DNA from: Pullilachnospira sp963929535
Lineage (GTDB): Bacteria > Bacillota > Clostridia > Lachnospirales > Lachnospiraceae
NCBI GenBank assembly: GCA_963929535.1
Contig: CAWVIZ010000001.1
Location: forward strand, 124,001-188,000
Reading direction: 5' to 3'
DNA: 64,000 nucleotides
Below are positions 51,390-60,260 of the stretch, in pieces. The notes below the pieces were generated by a model. It was not told the origin of the DNA. It made no database searches and worked only from the letters and a program-made list of their open reading frames with translations. Numbering within the stretch: the first letter of the stretch is position 1; every line of letters begins with the position of its first letter. Position numbers and translations under genes: made by a program.

Positions 51390-51998
51390 TCAGTGAGATC
51401 CCTGCAGAATACGCACTCTGGGGCGCTCTCCCTGCCGGCTGGCCAGATGTTTCCAGACTACGATACCGCTCAGACAGCCGCAGCCGGCCACGATCCCCGG
51501 CAGCTCCACCATCAGCAGAGATCCCGCGAAAAACATCAGGAAGGTAACTACAGAGCGGTAAAGATGAGGGCTGATCACCACTACCAGGGAAAATGTGAGA
51601 TAACATCCCACCAGGATCCAGAAAGGTTCCACAATGGGATAAATCCCCAGCAGCACCCCAAAGGATACCGCGATAGCTTTTCCTCCCTTTCTGGGTCTCC
51701 CCAGCGGAAAGGCATGCCCCAGCACCGGGGCGGCCATCACCAGGCCGAACCGGGGATCCGCTGCCGGAAGCCGTTCCATAGCCAGATGCACCGGAACAAA
51801 TCCTTTCAAAAGCTCCAGGGCCAGCACCAGGATCCCCACAGGGATTCCCGCGTACAGAAAAGCGTTGGCCGTTCCCGGATTTCCATCGCCGCTTTCACTG
51901 GTAACATCCACCTTTTTCAGATATCTGGGAATCAGATAGCCGTACATCACGCTTCCTGACAGGTAGCCCAGACCCGCGAATATCCAAAATTCCCTCAT
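51390..51998 (-). CDS. Glycerol-3-phosphate acyltransferase PlsY-type
   Basis: Membrane enzyme transferring acyl groups from acyl-phosphate to glycerol-3-phosphate, 202 residues with about five helices. The three PlsY motifs are seen: GYLSGSVMYGYLIPRYLKKV, the loop DVTSESGDGNPGTANAFLYA, and GHAFPLGRPRKGGKAIAVSF. It may be a paralogue rather than the main PlsY since motif 1 is unusual (GSVMYGYL). Next to a lipid glycosyltransferase gene on the same strand, consistent with membrane-lipid synthesis. Confidence 0.85.
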   Translation of the reverse strand: MREFWIFAGLGYLSGSVMYGYLIPRYLKKVDVTSESGDGNPGTANAFLYAGIPVGILVLALELLKGFVPVHLAMERLPAADPRFGLVMAAPVLGHAFPLGRPRKGGKAIAVSFGVLLGIYPIVEPFWILVGCYLTFSLVVVISPHLYRSVVTFLMFFAGSLLMVELPGIVAGCGCLSGIVVWKHLASRQGERPRVRILQGSH

Positions 51999-52107
51999 AT
52001 TCTATCACCGCTTCCTCTCTGTCCGTTTCCTTTTCTGCTGTTTTCTCCACAGGATTTTTCCATCCTGCCATCCATCTGTCCTTTTGATCCTATTCTTTTC
52101 CCCGGCT

Positions 52108-53256
52108 TCAGGCTTCTTTCTTCTCCTTTGACAGAGAATCCGTTTCTCCGGAAATGGTCTCCAAAAGCCTGCAGATCCGGTCTGCCGCATCCGGCCGGAT
52201 ATTTTTCTTCTGGGCCTCTTCCATCTGCCTGCGCATCCCGTCCCGCAGCATCAGCTTCTGTCCGGCGCTGATCTGTGCCAGCATCCGGCCGGGAGCCAGC
52301 GACATCTTACGGCTCTGGAAAAAGTCCAGATTCTTCTCTTCACATCCCGGAATGGGCCGTGTATGAATGATGGGAATATTCTTGGCTGCCGCCTCCGTAC
52401 TGGTCAGCCCTCCCGGCTTGGTGAAGATCACGTCACAGGCGTCCATGTAGTCTGCCACATGCTCCGTATACCCCAGGATCCGTACATTGGGCCGGCCGGA
52501 CAGTTCCTTTCTCAAAAGCCGTTCCAGATGATGGTTATTTCCGCAGATCACCACGATTCCTTCATTCTCCCGCAGCCGCCGGGACAGCTCCATCACAAAA
52601 AGCTGGATTTTTCCAAATCCCATGCTGCCGCTCATCACCAGATAGGTCTTTTCTTCCTGGGGAAGTCCGCAGCGAAGCTTGGCCTTCCCGCGCTCCGTTT
52701 TTCTGAGAAAATTCTGCCGCACGGGGATTCCCAGCGGCAGCAGTTTTTCCCGGGGAATTCCTTTTGCCGCGAATTCCTCCTCCAGATCGCCATGCGGGAT
52801 CACATAATAATCGCAGTCTGTCTCCTCCCAGAAGGGGATACAGGTATAATCCGTAGCCACGGCCACCACCTTTTGCCGCAGCTTTCCCCGGTGCTTCAGA
52901 CTGGTAAGCGTCTCGGCAGGAAAAAGATGAGGCGTCACCACAGCATCGAACCCATACTCCTCCAGAAAACGGATCAGCTTTCTGTCCATCAGGGAACAGG
53001 CTGCGTACACCGGAGATTTTCTCCTGGGCGATGTTATAGCCGAACCTGCCCGGTACAAAAGCTGGAAAATCCGCGGAACGTATTTCACGATCTTCACATA
53101 AGTACCGCCCACAACGGCGGATACCCGGGGTCCTGCCAGAATCATCATATCCATCATCACAGCCTCATGGCCCGCCCGCTCCACAGCCTCCTTTACAGCT
53201 TTTCCCGCCGAGTTATGTCCCTCACCGGTGTTGCAGGATAATATCAAAACTTTCAT
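52108..53256 (-). CDS. MGDG synthase/GT28-family lipid glycosyltransferase
   Basis: Glycosyltransferase of 382 residues related to processive diacylglycerol glucosyltransferases and MurG. The N-terminal KVLILSCNTGEGHNSAGKAV is the MGDG synthase signature; the C-terminal half binds UDP-sugar (DVIFTKPGGLTSTEAAAKNI, then PIIHTRPIPGCEEKN). No membrane helix is seen, suggesting peripheral binding. The ATG at 53256 was chosen because homology begins MKVLIL; an ATG 24 bases upstream has no ribosome binding site. Likely product: glycolipid for the membrane or lipoteichoic acid anchor. Confidence 0.85.
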   Translation of the reverse strand: MKVLILSCNTGEGHNSAGKAVKEAVERAGHEAVMMDMMILAGPRVSAVVGGTYVKIVKYVPRIFQLLYRAGSAITSPRRKSPVYAACSLMDRKLIRFLEEYGFDAVVTPHLFPAETLTSLKHRGKLRQKVVAVATDYTCIPFWEETDCDYYVIPHGDLEEEFAAKGIPREKLLPLGIPVRQNFLRKTERGKAKLRCGLPQEEKTYLVMSGSMGFGKIQLFVMELSRRLRENEGIVVICGNNHHLERLLRKELSGRPNVRILGYTEHVADYMDACDVIFTKPGGLTSTEAAAKNIPIIHTRPIPGCEEKNLDFFQSRKMSLAPGRMLAQISAGQKLMLRDGMRRQMEEAQKKNIRPDAADRICRLLETISGETDSLSKEKKEA

Positions 53257-53292
53257 ACTGTCTGTTTCCTGTTCTTCCATATATTTGTCGTC

Positions 53293-54495
53293 TTACTTCT
53301 CATCGCACACCTGAAAAATATAAAATTTCAGATAATAGGACTCATCCGCCGCCCAGAGAATGGGATGATCCGGAGCCTGGGTTCCAAATTCCACCTGGCG
53401 CAGACGCTTATGCACATTCCGGGCCGCCTGGCCGATCGTCTTGGCAAACAGCTCCTGGGTCATAAAATGAGAGCAGGAGCAGGTGGCCAGATATCCTCCG
53501 TCCTTCACCAGCTTCATCCCTCTGAGATTGATCTCCCGGTACCCCTTCACCGCATTCTTCACAGAATTTCTGGACTTGGTAAATGCCGGAGGGTCCAGGA
53601 TCACCAGATCGAACTGTTCTCCCTGCTCCTCCAGTCTGGGCAGCAGCTCAAACACATCGGCACAGAGGAATTCCGCCCGATCTTCCAGTCCATTCAGCAC
53701 CGCGTTTTTCCGGGCCTGCTCCACGCCCAGCTGGGAAGCATCCACCCCCAGAACGCTTCTTGCCCCGGCAATTCCCGCATTCAGGGCAAAGGAGCCCGTG
53801 TGGGTAAAGCAGTCCAGCACTCTGGCGTCCCGGCTCAATCGCTGGATCGCCCGCCGATTGTATTTCTGGTCCAGGAAAAATCCCGTTTTCTGCCCGTCCT
53901 TCACATCCACCAGATACCGGACTCCATTTTCCTCAATCTCCACGGTGGTATCGAAAGGCTCTCCCAGAAATCCTTTGATAAGGGGCATTCCCTCCTGCGC
54001 CCTTACCTTGGCGTCGCTGCGCTCATAAACCCCCCGGATCCGGATCCCGTCCTCAGCCATGGCTTCCTTTAAAAGTTCCACGATCTGTTCCTTCATCCGG
54101 TCGATTCCCAGAGCCAGCGACTGCACCACCAGTACATCGGAAAACTTGTCCACTACCAGTCCCGGAAGGAAATCCGCTTCTCCGAAAATCACCCGGCAGC
54201 TTCCGGTATCCACTGTTTTCTTCCGGTAGTCCCAGGCATTTCTCACCCGCATCCGAAGAAAATCCCTGTCAATTTCCTGATGGATATTTCTGGTCATCAT
54301 CCGTACCCGGAGCCTGGATTTCCTGTTGATGAATCCCCTTCCCATAGGATATCCGTCATGATCATGCACCAGCACCAGGTCTCCATCGGAAAATTCTCCC
54401 ATGATACTGGCGATCTCATTATCGTAAATCCATGCGCCTCCGGCCTTCAGAGTACGCCCTTCCCCTTTTTTTAATGTCACAACCGCAAAACTCAT
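53293..54495 (-). CDS. rlmI: RlmI-type 23S rRNA (cytosine-C5)-methyltransferase
   Basis: Class I SAM methyltransferase of 400 residues. The N-terminal PUA domain (GGAWIYDNEIASIMGEFSDG) precedes the Rossmann fold with VLDCFTHTGSFALNAGIAGA as the SAM-binding loop, GVDASQLGVEQARKNAVLNG and the catalytic DLVILDPPAFTKSRNSV and YLATCSCSHFM with its Cys. It is close to E. coli RlmI, which makes m5C1962. The ATG follows GGGAGGAATACAGCGG. Confidence 0.88.
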   Translation of the reverse strand: MSFAVVTLKKGEGRTLKAGGAWIYDNEIASIMGEFSDGDLVLVHDHDGYPMGRGFINRKSRLRVRMMTRNIHQEIDRDFLRMRVRNAWDYRKKTVDTGSCRVIFGEADFLPGLVVDKFSDVLVVQSLALGIDRMKEQIVELLKEAMAEDGIRIRGVYERSDAKVRAQEGMPLIKGFLGEPFDTTVEIEENGVRYLVDVKDGQKTGFFLDQKYNRRAIQRLSRDARVLDCFTHTGSFALNAGIAGARSVLGVDASQLGVEQARKNAVLNGLEDRAEFLCADVFELLPRLEEQGEQFDLVILDPPAFTKSRNSVKNAVKGYREINLRGMKLVKDGGYLATCSCSHFMTQELFAKTIGQAARNVHKRLRQVEFGTQAPDHPILWAADESYYLKFYIFQVCDEK

Positions 54496-54538
54496 CCGCT
54501 GTATTCCTCCCTCTCCGGATATGCAACTTATTTTTTCC

Positions 54539-55063
54539 TCACATCAGTCCCGCATCTGTCCGCACCACAAACCGGCTGGTATAGTCTTTTCCGTCCCATC
54601 GGTAATTGATCTCCAGCCCTCTCAGACAGGCCCCCGGTTCATAATCTGCCAGATCCGAGCTCAGCACGGAACCAAAATGTCCCGACAGATAAAATGTATA
54701 TGCCTCCTGATCTTCCTGCCACCGGCAGTCCCGGATCTCCGTAACCCGGTCCTCATATCTGAGATTTCCCTCTTCATCGATCACAGAGTCTCTCACCTCC
54801 AGCCCCTCCGGTTTCTCGCCGTCAAAGCTGACCGTAAGCTCCGTCCCCAGCTCCAGATAGGAGAGGTTCTCTCCATATTCCTCCATATAGTCTCTCCAGG
54901 AAGCCTCTTCTTCTGATGTCCAGGCAGCTTCTGTACACACAAGCTCACCATCCTCCCAGCTCACCTGTGCCTGGGGGATCCTCCTGTCTCCGCACCCTGC
55001 GAGCCCTGTCCCGCACCATATCGCCAGCCCGACACCAGCCATCTTCCATAAAACCTTCCGCAT
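54539..55063 (-). CDS. Predicted lipoprotein, function unknown
   Basis: A 174-residue protein with an N-terminal signal peptide and lipobox: MRKVLWKMAGVGLAIWCGTG followed by LAGC, so cleavage before Cys at residue 24 and lipidation are expected. The mature part is acidic, soluble and unrecognised (TSEEEASWRDYMEEYGENLS; YEDRVTEIRDCRWQEDQEAY). It sits between a metallophosphoesterase gene and rlmI on the same strand. Confidence 0.8.
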   Translation of the reverse strand: MRKVLWKMAGVGLAIWCGTGLAGCGDRRIPQAQVSWEDGELVCTEAAWTSEEEASWRDYMEEYGENLSYLELGTELTVSFDGEKPEGLEVRDSVIDEEGNLRYEDRVTEIRDCRWQEDQEAYTFYLSGHFGSVLSSDLADYEPGACLRGLEINYRWDGKDYTSRFVVRTDAGLM

Positions 55064-55114
55064 TCTGTTCCTCCCCTTTTCTCCCTGTCTGCCATCCCTC
55101 TGAACAGCAGTCCT

Positions 55115-55804
55115 TCACACGCTCCCGCCGGCCTCCATCTTATCGAAGATTCCCTGGGCGCTCACCCCCGGATGGGTCACCCGGATCCTGCAGATCTGCT
55201 CCACCAACTCCGCCTCCAGTCCCAGCTTTCCGGCGATCCGGTCCACCCTCTGTCCTTTATCCATCAGATCCATAATCTTCTGGATATGCACCGCAGAAAT
55301 TTCCACAGTATGGTCCGCTTCCGGGTTTCCGCTTGCTTCTTTTTCTTCGGGAATCTCTATCCGTTCTGCCCGGCAGCCGTCCTCCTCCAGGTACAGTACC
55401 GCCATCGTAAGCTCCAGGCGGAACCTGCGCTTTCCACAGCTTCCCGGATTCAGCCACAGGCGCCCGTTGACGCTGTCGCACGCAAACCTGTGAGAGTGGC
55501 CATAAATAACGATCTCCCTGTCTCCCAGCTCCTCCGGTACATCCTTCTTCCGGTGTGTCATCAGGAAACGGCGGCCTCCCAGAGAAAACCGCAGGGTATA
55601 CGGAAGCGCCTCCGCCCATCCCCGGTCATTATTTCCCCGGACTGCATAAAAAGGAGCCTGGGGTTTCTTTTCAGTTTTCAGCCGCTCCATAACCTCCGGC
55701 GAATCCAGATCTCCGGCATGAAGGACCGCATCACATGTTCTCACCAGCTTCAGCACCGGTTCCCGCAAAAGGCCATGAGTATCTGACAGCACCGCAACCT
55801 TCAT
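55115..55804 (-). CDS. YfcE/MJ0936-like metallophosphoesterase
   Basis: Phosphodiesterase of 229 residues. Metal ligands are in MKVAVLSDTHGLL (D-x-H), LHAGDLDSPE (GD), AVRGNNDRGW (GNND) and YGHSHRF (GHSH), then LNPGSCGKRRF. After the domain, the last 70 residues form an extra helical part (VHIQKIMDLMDKGQRVDRIA; GLEAELVEQICRIRVTHPGV), resembling a helix-turn-helix. The ATG at 55804 follows TTGGAGGATATC. Confidence 0.9.
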   Translation of the reverse strand: MKVAVLSDTHGLLREPVLKLVRTCDAVLHAGDLDSPEVMERLKTEKKPQAPFYAVRGNNDRGWAEALPYTLRFSLGGRRFLMTHRKKDVPEELGDREIVIYGHSHRFACDSVNGRLWLNPGSCGKRRFRLELTMAVLYLEEDGCRAERIEIPEEKEASGNPEADHTVEISAVHIQKIMDLMDKGQRVDRIAGKLGLEAELVEQICRIRVTHPGVSAQGIFDKMEAGGSV

Positions 55805-55921
55805 GATATCCTCCAATATTTTCTTCACCGGATCCTGACTCCGGCGAAACTATTACAATGATTATACACTATTTTCACTGCAAATCCAATCATCTTTCGC
55901 AGGACCGGACGGCGGCGCTTC

Positions 55922-57403
55922 TTAAAGCGGTACCGTTCCGGCTCCGATCTTACGGATAAAATACTCATCGTGTTCCACCAGGAGCATGGTGGGCTTCCAC
56001 CGGAGAATCAGCTCTTCGATCTGCATTCTGGAAAACACATCGATATAATTCAGAGGCTCATCCCAGATATACAGATGGGCCTGTTGGCACAGGCTGGCTG
56101 CAATCAGCATCTTTTTTTTCTGTCCCTCGCTGAAATCCTGCATCTGCTTTCCCAGCTGCTCCCTGGAAAAATCCAGCTTTCTGAGCAATGCCTTAAACAG
56201 GGATTCCTCCAGTCCGTTTTTCGCCCCGTAATCTTCCAGCTTTCCGGACAGGAAAGAAGTATCCTGGGGCACCCGGGAAATGATCAGGCCGGAGGCCAGC
56301 TCCACCCGTCCGGCCGCTGGAGCCAGATCCCCCCAGAGCACCTTCAGGATACTGGATTTTCCGCATCCATTGGGCCCGGTAAGGACCAGCCGCTCTCCAT
56401 TTCTCACTTTCAGAGAAAAGCCGGAAACCACGGTCCTCTCCCCATAGTTAATGGTTACGTCCTCCAGGGAGGCCAGTATCTCTTTCCGATGTGTCAGAGG
56501 AAACAGCTTCAGATTCTCAGCGGTCTCCACATTTTTCAGAAGCTCCTCCTTCTCCCTGACAGCTTCCTGCGCCCGGTCCGCAATCCCTTTGGCACGTTTC
56601 ATTACCTTAGCTGCCTTATGCCCGATATACCCCCGGTCCACATCCCCGTGATCCGGCCGGGCGGAACCCCTTTTCATTTTCTCTGCCTGATAGGACCAGC
56701 CCTCTGTCCGCCGGGCAGCCATCCGAAGCTGCCCGATCTCTTTTTTCAGCTGTTCATTCCTTGCCGCCTCCATGGCGTCCTGCCGTTCCTTATTCTCCCA
56801 CCACACGGAAAAATTCCCTTTTGTCACTGTGATATCCTGCCGGTTGATGGCCATAATATGATCCACACAGCCATCCAGGAACATCCGGTCGTGGGATACC
56901 AGAAGAAATCCCTTTTTCCTGTTCAGATATCTCATCAACGTCTGCCTGCTCTCCCAGTCCAGATGATTGGTGGGCTCGTCAATGAGCAGAAACTGGCTCT
57001 CCCTGGAGAATAACAGTGCCAGGAGCGCTTTTGTTCTTTCCCCATTACTCAGTGTATCAAAAGGACGATAGAGGATCCCGCAGTCTGCCTCCATCAGATT
57101 CAGCTCCCGGCAGATCTTCCACAGCTCATAACCGGGATCTGTTTTTTCAATAATATCCAGAGTCAAAGCCCTTTCATCCTCCACCGGAAAAGGAAAATAG
57201 GTAAATTCCACCGGGGAGGAAATCGTTCCCCTGTACTCCAGCCCGCCCTGTAGCAACCGGAGAAATGTGGTTTTCCCTCTTCCGTTCCTGCCCACCAGGC
57301 CCAGCTTCCAGTCTGTATCGATCCGGAAGGATACATCATCAAAAATCGTATCGTAAGCTCCGTCATAGGCAAATGTCAGATTTTGTATCTGTATCTGTGC
57401 CAT
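55922..57403 (-). CDS. ABC-F ribosomal protection protein, Lsa-like
   Basis: Soluble twin-ATPase of 493 residues without membrane domains. The two Walker A motifs are GLVGRNGRGKTTFLRLLQGG and GPNGCGKSSILKVLWG; signatures LSNGERTKALLALLF and FSEGQKKKMLIAAS; and a long interdomain linker with many Arg/Lys (RMAARRTEGWSYQAEKMKRG). The start IQIQNLTFAYDGAYDTIFDD resembles Lsa proteins, which free ribosomes from lincosamides, streptogramin A and pleuromutilins. GTG/ATG codons at 57412, 57409 and 57403 all follow AAGGAG; 57403 gives the best spacing. A leader with attenuator features lies upstream. Confidence 0.88.
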   Translation of the reverse strand: MAQIQIQNLTFAYDGAYDTIFDDVSFRIDTDWKLGLVGRNGRGKTTFLRLLQGGLEYRGTISSPVEFTYFPFPVEDERALTLDIIEKTDPGYELWKICRELNLMEADCGILYRPFDTLSNGERTKALLALLFSRESQFLLIDEPTNHLDWESRQTLMRYLNRKKGFLLVSHDRMFLDGCVDHIMAINRQDITVTKGNFSVWWENKERQDAMEAARNEQLKKEIGQLRMAARRTEGWSYQAEKMKRGSARPDHGDVDRGYIGHKAAKVMKRAKGIADRAQEAVREKEELLKNVETAENLKLFPLTHRKEILASLEDVTINYGERTVVSGFSLKVRNGERLVLTGPNGCGKSSILKVLWGDLAPAAGRVELASGLIISRVPQDTSFLSGKLEDYGAKNGLEESLFKALLRKLDFSREQLGKQMQDFSEGQKKKMLIAASLCQQAHLYIWDEPLNYIDVFSRMQIEELILRWKPTMLLVEHDEYFIRKIGAGTVPL

Positions 57404-57455
57404 TGTCATCACTCTCCTTCACAGATGTTTCCGTCTGCCGTTTTATCCGGAAACA

Positions 57456-57494
57456 ACAAAAAGACCGCAGAAACATATTCATTTCCGTGGTCTT
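57456..57494 (-). terminator. Attenuator hairpin upstream of the ABC-F gene
   Basis: On the minus strand AAGACC-AC-GGAAA pairs with TTTC-TGC-GGTCTT and is followed by TTTTTG, some 50 bases before the coding start. A second pairing, CCGCAGA (57504-57510) with TCTGCGG, shares the 3' strand and would prevent the terminator. Confidence 0.65.
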
Positions 57495-57832
57495 CCATTC
57501 ATATCTGCGGAAAGCTTTCCGGAGGTCCTCTCACCGCCTGTACTCCTGCCCCTGAAGCTGATCGCTCTGCGCTCATGGAATGCTGCTCTGCGCTGTCTTC
57601 CGCTGCAGCGGTGTTTTCCGGCTTCCCTTCAGGACTTCTGTCCGCTGTTTGGGCCTGCCAGGCAGTCTGCCATCTGACAGATCATCGGTACTCTCTGTCT
57701 GCTTTCCTTATAAAAATGTGAGAATGAATATCTTCCTGCTCTGCATGGACTCCACGGCCCTCTGTCCCTCCGGTATGATCCCATCGGACTCCACGGCCTT
57801 TCCCATCCATGCCCTATTCAGTTACACCTTTT

Positions 57833-57853
57833 TCAGCAGGAAATAATAATCAT
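57833..57853 (-). CDS. Leader peptide candidate upstream of the ABC-F gene
   Basis: A seven-codon frame, MIIISC then stop, preceded by a good ribosome binding site (AAAAGGAGCTGAGAG). It lies about 430 bases before the ABC-F start and roughly 70 bases after a promoter candidate. Such short leaders, with stalled ribosomes opening a downstream attenuator, control many ABC-F and rRNA-methylase resistance genes. Two further frames lie in the attenuator: MNGRPRK (57479-57502) and MEDHGNEYVSAVFLLFPDK onward (57498-57409), which ends at the gene start. Confidence 0.45.
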   Translation of the reverse strand: MIIISC

Positions 57854-57922
57854 TCTCTCAGCTCCTTTTCTTCATCTGACCAATCTCTCTGCACTGTCCG
57901 CACGGGAAATCGGATCTAATTA

Positions 57923-57952
57923 ACCATATCACAGCTGCAGAGGCTTCGTCAA
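57923..57952 (-). promoter_or_regulatory. Promoter candidate of the ABC-F leader
   Basis: On the minus strand TTGACG (57947-57952) and TATGGT (57923-57928), 18-base spacer. It gives a leader of about 500 bases. Confidence 0.5.
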
Positions 57953-58002
57953 TACTTTTCTTTCCTGTTAAGGTATCCCTGAAATGCACGCCTTTCTGTT
58001 TT

Positions 58003-59459
58003 TTACTTGTCCTTTCTGTTACCGTGTTCGTTCCAGAGCCTGTCCGCCGCAGCCTTCCATTTTCTGGCATAAGGCATTGCCTTACTGCACAGATGATCCA
58101 CACTTTCAGGGCTTTCATAATCTGTATTCACCGCGCCTGTTTCCCTGACCATTTTGCGGATTCTCTCCGGATTTTCCAGCATCGGACAGGGGCGAAGCAT
58201 ATTATCGTTAAATGGCTGATTATCATGGTAGGCCATAAACAAAGGGCTCTTAAGCGCATTCAAAAGACTGACGTCATGAATATTGCAGTTGGAATAGTGA
58301 ACAAACACACAGGGCTCCACATCCCCCTTCGCATTGATATGCAGATATCTCCGGCCTCCGGTGATACAGCCGCCCACATATTCCGCATCATTCTGAAAAT
58401 CCATCGTAAAAATAGATTTGGTTTTGCGAAAATCCCGGATACGGTGATAAACAGCCTCTCTCTGCTCCGGAGTAAGCAGAAGATCCGCAGCAGCAGAATT
58501 TCCTACCGGCATATAATGGAAAAACCAGCAGAACAAAGCGCCGCTGTCAATCATATAGTCGAAAAATTCTTCACTGGTAATATCTTTCCAGTTGCGGCTC
58601 GTATAACAGGTGGAAATGCCGAAAGGCAGCCGGCAGGACTTCAGAAGCCGCATGGCCTCTGCCACTTTCCGATACACACCCTCGCCCCGCCGGGAATCAT
58701 TGGCCTCTTCAAATCCTTCCAGTGAAATGGCCGGAGTCAAAGACCCCGCAGCAAGCTACGGGGCATCAAACTTGCAGCGCAGCAAAGCTGCGGGGTATTT
58801 GACCCTCGCGGCAGTCGCCAAATGGACATGCAAGCATGTCCGCTTGGCTCGTTGCCCGCGGGAATAAAGTTTTTAACCCGGAGCATCTCATGGCAGAATT
58901 CCTCATCAATCAGTGTGCCATTGGTAAAGGAAATGAACTCACAGTCCGGATGCATTTCACAAATCCTGATCAGATCTTTTTTGCGGACCAGTGGCTCGCC
59001 TCCTGTATAGATATACATGTAAGTGCCCAGCTGCTTGCCCTGACGGATGATCGAATCGATGGTTTCCAGGCTCAGGTTCAGCTTATTGCCGTACTCCGCC
59101 GCCCAGCACCCGGTGCAATGCATATTACAGGCTGACGTAGGATCAAGCAGGATCGCCCAGGGAACGTTGCACCCCTCCCGTTCTTTCACTGCATCCTGTG
59201 TTGCGCTGCCTTTCAGACTGGCGTTAAACAGAAAATTCCGGAAAAATGCTTTTCTTACACCGGTATCCAGATTGTAAACTTTCAAAATGAGCTGATACCA
59301 GTTATTCTTTTCCTCAACAGCTTTACGTATCGCATCCCGCTGGCCCGCATACCAGTCCGCAGGTGTGAATTTATCCACAAGCGCCATCAGTTTCGGAATA
59401 TTTTCCTCCGGGTTTCCTTCAATATAGTTTAAAGCCTGATTGACCGCAAAATTCTGCAT
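58003..59459 (-). pseudogene. Radical SAM protein gene split by a family A repeat
   Basis: The first part (59459 leftwards) gives MQNFAVNQALNYIEGNPEEN, the radical SAM cysteines in TSACNMHCTGCWAAEYGN, and continues to RVKNFIPA. A 128-bp element (58733-58862 region) then interrupts the frame with a stop. The remaining part continues AISLEGFEEANDSRRGEGVY to the SPASM-like end, including HINAKGDVEPCVFVHYSNCN and NMLRPCPMLENPERIRKM. Removing the element gives NFIPAISLEGFEE without any other change. The original protein would have been about 440 residues. Its substrate is unknown. Confidence 0.92.
58733..58862. mobile_element. Inserted palindromic repeat element, family A (copy A5)
   Basis: An insertion of 128 bp whose ends are ambiguous by the dinucleotide GG, so the target duplication is 2 bp or none. 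Its right part, TCGCCAAATGGACATGCAAG then CATGTCCGCTTGGCTCGTTG and CCCGCGG (58815-58862), is family A. The left part has an independent 17-bp inverted repeat: on the minus strand GTCAAATACCCCGCAGC pairs with GCTGCGGGGTCTTTGAC (one mismatch). It codes for no protein, so a transposase must act in trans. Confidence 0.85.
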
Positions 59460-59745
59460 GCTGTTTTTTACCGAATTTGTTTCTATGGGAACTGCAGAGC
59501 GATAACAGTATCATCGACTCCATTATTTCTGACGATGACTGTTCCGTCTATTTTGACAAAAAAGGCGAGTTTCATACCCGGGAGGGAAAAATGGACTGCC
59601 GCCATCACAACCTGTTCCAGGATAGACTTTCAGAAATATTCAAAGACAAATGCAGCAAGAAAATGGGAGGATCCCCCGCCAGTATTCAAAGATCAGCCCT
59701 ATAGATATACAACGGGATTGCTGCGTAGGAAGGAGCACTTCAACG
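59460..59745. other. Intergenic remnant between radical SAM and TetR pseudogenes
   Basis: No gene is recognised. Two plus-strand frames (from 59477 and 59535) look weakly protein-like (FKDQPYRYTTGLLRRKEHFN near 59680-59740) and end just before the terminator at 59746, suggesting a degraded plus-strand gene. I cannot assign a family. Confidence 0.3.
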
Positions 59746-59785
59746 AAAAAAGTACAGGATGACGGCATTCCATCCTGTACTTTTT
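59746..59785. terminator. Bidirectional terminator
   Basis: AAAAAGTACAGGATG and CATCCTGTACTTTTT form a 15-bp stem around ACGGCATTC. It is downstream of the TetR pseudogene on the minus strand and of the plus-strand remnant. Confidence 0.9.
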
Positions 59786-59786
59786 C

Positions 59787-60260
59787 TCATTCTTTATGAT
59801 TTAACTCTTTATACAGGGTTTCCACGCTCCGCAGGATCGTGTTCATAAGTCTGTCAAAAAACTGGTCCGGGGCATACAGTCCTTTTTTCTCAGCTATCGC
59901 TCAATGGTGCAGACAAGGGCATCCGTAAAGAAATTGAGCGTAAATTCATCATCACAGTCTCCGAAAAGATATGTCAGCCGAAGCTTGAGAAGCGGTGTAA
60001 TATACACACGAAAATTCTCAGAGAAAGAATTCTGTCCTTCTATTTTCAGCGCCTTTCTATAAAAGTTCCTGTTATCATAGAAATAATGGCAAACATCACG
60101 GATCATATCCATTCTGTCTTCAATATGTTCTGCATTTGAAAGGCTCTGAAAGAAAGAAACCGTTTCCGTATCAAAAATCCAATTCAGCAGATCGTATTTT
60201 GTCTCTGAGTTCCTTTAGCGCGGCCCCCAGCGCGCTTTTCGTTATATGTGAATCGGCCAT
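59787..60260 (-). pseudogene. TetR family regulator with deleted DNA-binding helices
   Basis: The gene begins MADSHITKSALGAALKELRD, the standard start of DhaS-like TetR regulators, but within a few codons it joins, out of frame, the ligand-binding domain (YDLLNWIFDTETVSFFQSL; RNFYRKALKIEGQNSFSENF; FTLNFFTDALVCTIER). The helix-turn-helix in between is gone. A second frameshift with a stop follows TIER, after which another frame gives YAPDQFFDRLMNTILRSVET to the natural end KELNHKE at 59787. At least two lesions, so it is dead. Confidence 0.78.

Noticed and set aside
58003..58740. Independent radical SAM gene starting at the ATG at 58740
   Set aside because: The ATG lies within the inserted repeat; the sequence is the second half of one interrupted gene and lacks the radical SAM cysteines.
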